A stretch of DNA of 64,000 nucleotides, taken from Malurus cyaneus samueli. Lineage: Eukaryota; Chordata; Aves; Passeriformes; Maluridae. Both the position numbers and the translations under genes were made by a program. Shown piece after piece: positions 61,790 through 64,000 of this stretch. Each line of letters starts with the position of its first letter. Within the stretch, counting starts at the first letter, position 1. The notes beneath the pieces were generated by a model. The model worked only from the letters and a program-made list of their open reading frames with translations, made no database searches and was not told the DNA's origin. Location of the stretch: assembly GCA_009741485.1 (NCBI GenBank), contig CM019237.1, positions 52,936,252 through 53,000,251 of the forward strand. The letters are read 5' to 3'.

Positions 61790-63227
61790 TCAAAGACAAA
61801 TTCCAACCTCAATTACAGGCTGTAACCTGTAATAGTTAAAAAATTATAAATCCATGGTTATTTCAGGGAAAACAGATTTCATAAGAACCAGATGCAGTTC
61901 CCATCTCATAAATCCCCTCTATCACTGCATGGTGATGCAATCACAATGTATTTCAGTGTATGACAGAACAGGATGATTTCTAAACTACAACTGAAGATGG
62001 TCATTTTACCAATACCAATTCACTATTCCACTTCATAGTCATTGATTGTATAGACCGTGAAAGAACTGCTGCTCTTTAATCCTCACAACTACTCAGAGAT
62101 TTTATAGTTGGTGTTTGGGAGAATTTTGATAAGGTTACAATCAAATCCTCAAATATTTGCTTAATACAATATTTAAAGATGTGTATACACATACATGTAT
62201 TGCTAGTGCTCTTCTTTTTAAAGTACATTTCATTCAAAGACACACCAAGCAATGAAGAAGCCATGGAGCGAGGCTACACACGCATCATTTGGTGTGAGTG
62301 CCAGCTGAAGCAGTTCTCTGATTCCCTTCCAGCCATTCACTCATTCCCATCATTGAACCACTCCCTCAGGTAATGTTCAGGTGTGCTCACAGAGCTTTTG
62401 GGGCTGAACCAGAGCAGGGACTACTTGTCCACTTTAAGATACTACCCACTTCCTGGGTAATTATTTTTATTCTAAGCACATTTATTGGGCCATTTCACAA
62501 GGCAGCCAAACAACCTTACAGTATTTCTTGACCTGAACTGAGGGGATGGGCTGGATAAGAAGTCACTGGAAAGAAAAGATGTTCAAGTTAAGATTTCAGC
62601 CAAAGAAATCTCCCAGAGAACTGCATTCCAAAACAACAGATTTCCTGCAGTGCCCTTCAGAGATGAAGACCAACAGATCCCCACTTTGAAAAGGCAGCAG
62701 AAAAGATCTCTCAAGCACTTGCAGAAGGCAAAAACGGGAAAAAAACAGAATTTGTTCACATGGAAGTCAGAGACACAAAATACCATTTACAGCAGCTTTT
62801 GACTGCTTCTGCAAAAACATAGGCTAATTTTTTGGGAGTAAGATAACCTCAAATTTTCCTACTGATGGAAATACAGCATATATATTTTTAGTTCAAAATA
62901 TACAGAAAGATAGCTGTGCTACAGTTACACTTGCAATCTACAGACGTCCAGGGAATTGCTAACAGTTCTTAATATAAAATGTAACGTACATGTGTTTTCC
63001 ACAGCTGTATTTTCCACACGTTTATTTTCAGGGAAGAAATTGAGGAATATTACCCTTCTAACAAGCTCTGTTCTGTTTGCAATGAAAGTTATTTAAGTAA
63101 TACACCAAAACCACATTTGATTAAAAAAAGATATGGAGAATGCAATGAAATGAACTTATTTTAAAGTACCTTAGCATTACCATCTACCCCAATAACCTAG
63201 ATGAGACTCAAAAGAACTATTTGAACA

Positions 63228-63318
63228 ACCTGGTTTTGTGGAAGGTGTCCCTGCCCATGAAAGGGGTGTCGGAATAACATGATTGTTAAGATCCCTTAAA
63301 TTCAAAGTATTCTGGGAC
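63228..63318 (+). mobile_element. Short CR1 LINE 3' fragment, plus orientation
   Basis: It contains AACCTGGTTTTGTGGAAGGT, GTCCCTGCCCATGAAAGGGG and a degraded tail around AAGATCCCTTAAATTCAAAG. About 90 bp and diverged. Confidence 0.75.
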
Positions 63319-63480
63319 ATTGGGATATATCTAATTCATGTGGAAATATATTATACATACTGAATTTATTCTTGGTTTTTCCAAATACTTGGTATCTTAA
63401 GAAATTGAGACAAGTAGAGCGCACTGTTTATGTGTGTAATATTAAAAGAGACAAAATAACTCATAGATGTTATTCATCCT

Positions 63481-63528
63481 AGTTAACTTTAAGGTAACCA
63501 AAAGAAGTTATTTTAAGGTAACCATAGC
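63481..63528 (+). repeat. Two-copy imperfect repeat
   Basis: AGTTAACTTTAAGGTAACCA is followed about 25 bp later by AGTTATTTTAAGGTAACCAT. Confidence 0.75.
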
Positions 63529-64000
63529 AAAGATACATCCAATATGAAACTTTCAGAAGACAGAATGAGAGTATTTTTTATCAATTAACAGTGCACATGC
63601 TTTGCTGCTACATCATAATCACCTTCATTAATAGACTCAATATGTCTCCATCCTACTTTACAGTATTTTTTTTCTACTAGATAGTACACAGACCATATCA
63701 AAATAATGTGCAAATACTTCAAGCTCTAAAAATAGATTAAGGGCTCTTACTTTACATTTTTATTGTCTTTAAAAAGCCTCCTAAGAAAATAAACGGATCA
63801 GCTATGGAATGTCTGCAATGCTAGGAAAATCAAAGGTAAACAGAAAAAAGACTAATTTTAAAGCATTCTTTTTCCCAAATTAAAATATTAAAAGCAAACA
63901 GCCATGGATTTGTAATCACATCTAAATTAAAATTTTAACTGAAATGTATGAACATGCAAAATACACCGATCTGAGAAATGCTCTTAAAAACAACAGATTT

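Larger units (their letters stand above)
59651..64000 (-). other. C2CD5: C2CD5 intron sequence running out of the window
   Basis: No match to upstream C2CD5 exons was found by eye, so this should be the 3' part of an intron longer than 4.3 kb. It contains an (ATT)n tract at 61768-61789, a CR1 tail at 63228-63318 and a two-copy repeat near 63481-63528. Confidence 0.75.

Overview
The window looks like nuclear DNA of a bird. It carries many short CR1 retrotransposon tails of the avian type, two LTR fragments that resemble passerine endogenous-retrovirus LTRs, a CpG-island promoter, and AT-rich introns with GT/AG-bounded exons. All recognisable genes read on the minus strand. A passerine is my inference from remembered LTR consensus sequences; no search was run.

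Layout. Positions 1-6205 are the start of ST8SIA1 intron 1 (minus strand, so the intron runs leftwards out of the window). ST8SIA1 coding exon 1 lies at 6208-6452 inside a CpG island of about 5830-7180. From about 7200 to 26880 is intergenic DNA with CR1 copies, two LTR fragments and a GAAA microsatellite, and no gene I can recognise. From 28162 to 59650 lie 18 consecutive coding exons of C2CD5 (also called CDP138 or KIAA0528), from the middle of the protein to its stop codon, 2118 coding bases (705 residues plus stop) in one uninterrupted frame. The first part of C2CD5, including its C2 domain, lies beyond 64000. The order ST8SIA1-C2CD5, both on one strand, matches human 12p12.1, which supports both identifications.

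How the genes work. ST8SIA1 is the Golgi sialyltransferase that makes ganglioside GD3 from GM3. C2CD5 is a C2-domain phosphoprotein known in mammals as an AKT substrate that promotes fusion of GLUT4 vesicles with the plasma membrane. They are neighbours by conserved synteny; nothing here suggests they share a pathway.

Main open question. Just downstream of the C2CD5 stop codon, at 26890-27758 on the same strand, are three protein-like open blocks. Each has an AG acceptor at its 5' edge, and two of them join in frame. I do not recognise the protein. They could be exons of an undescribed or decayed gene, or chance frames in the C2CD5 3' UTR. An assembly gap of 20 N lies between the second and third blocks.
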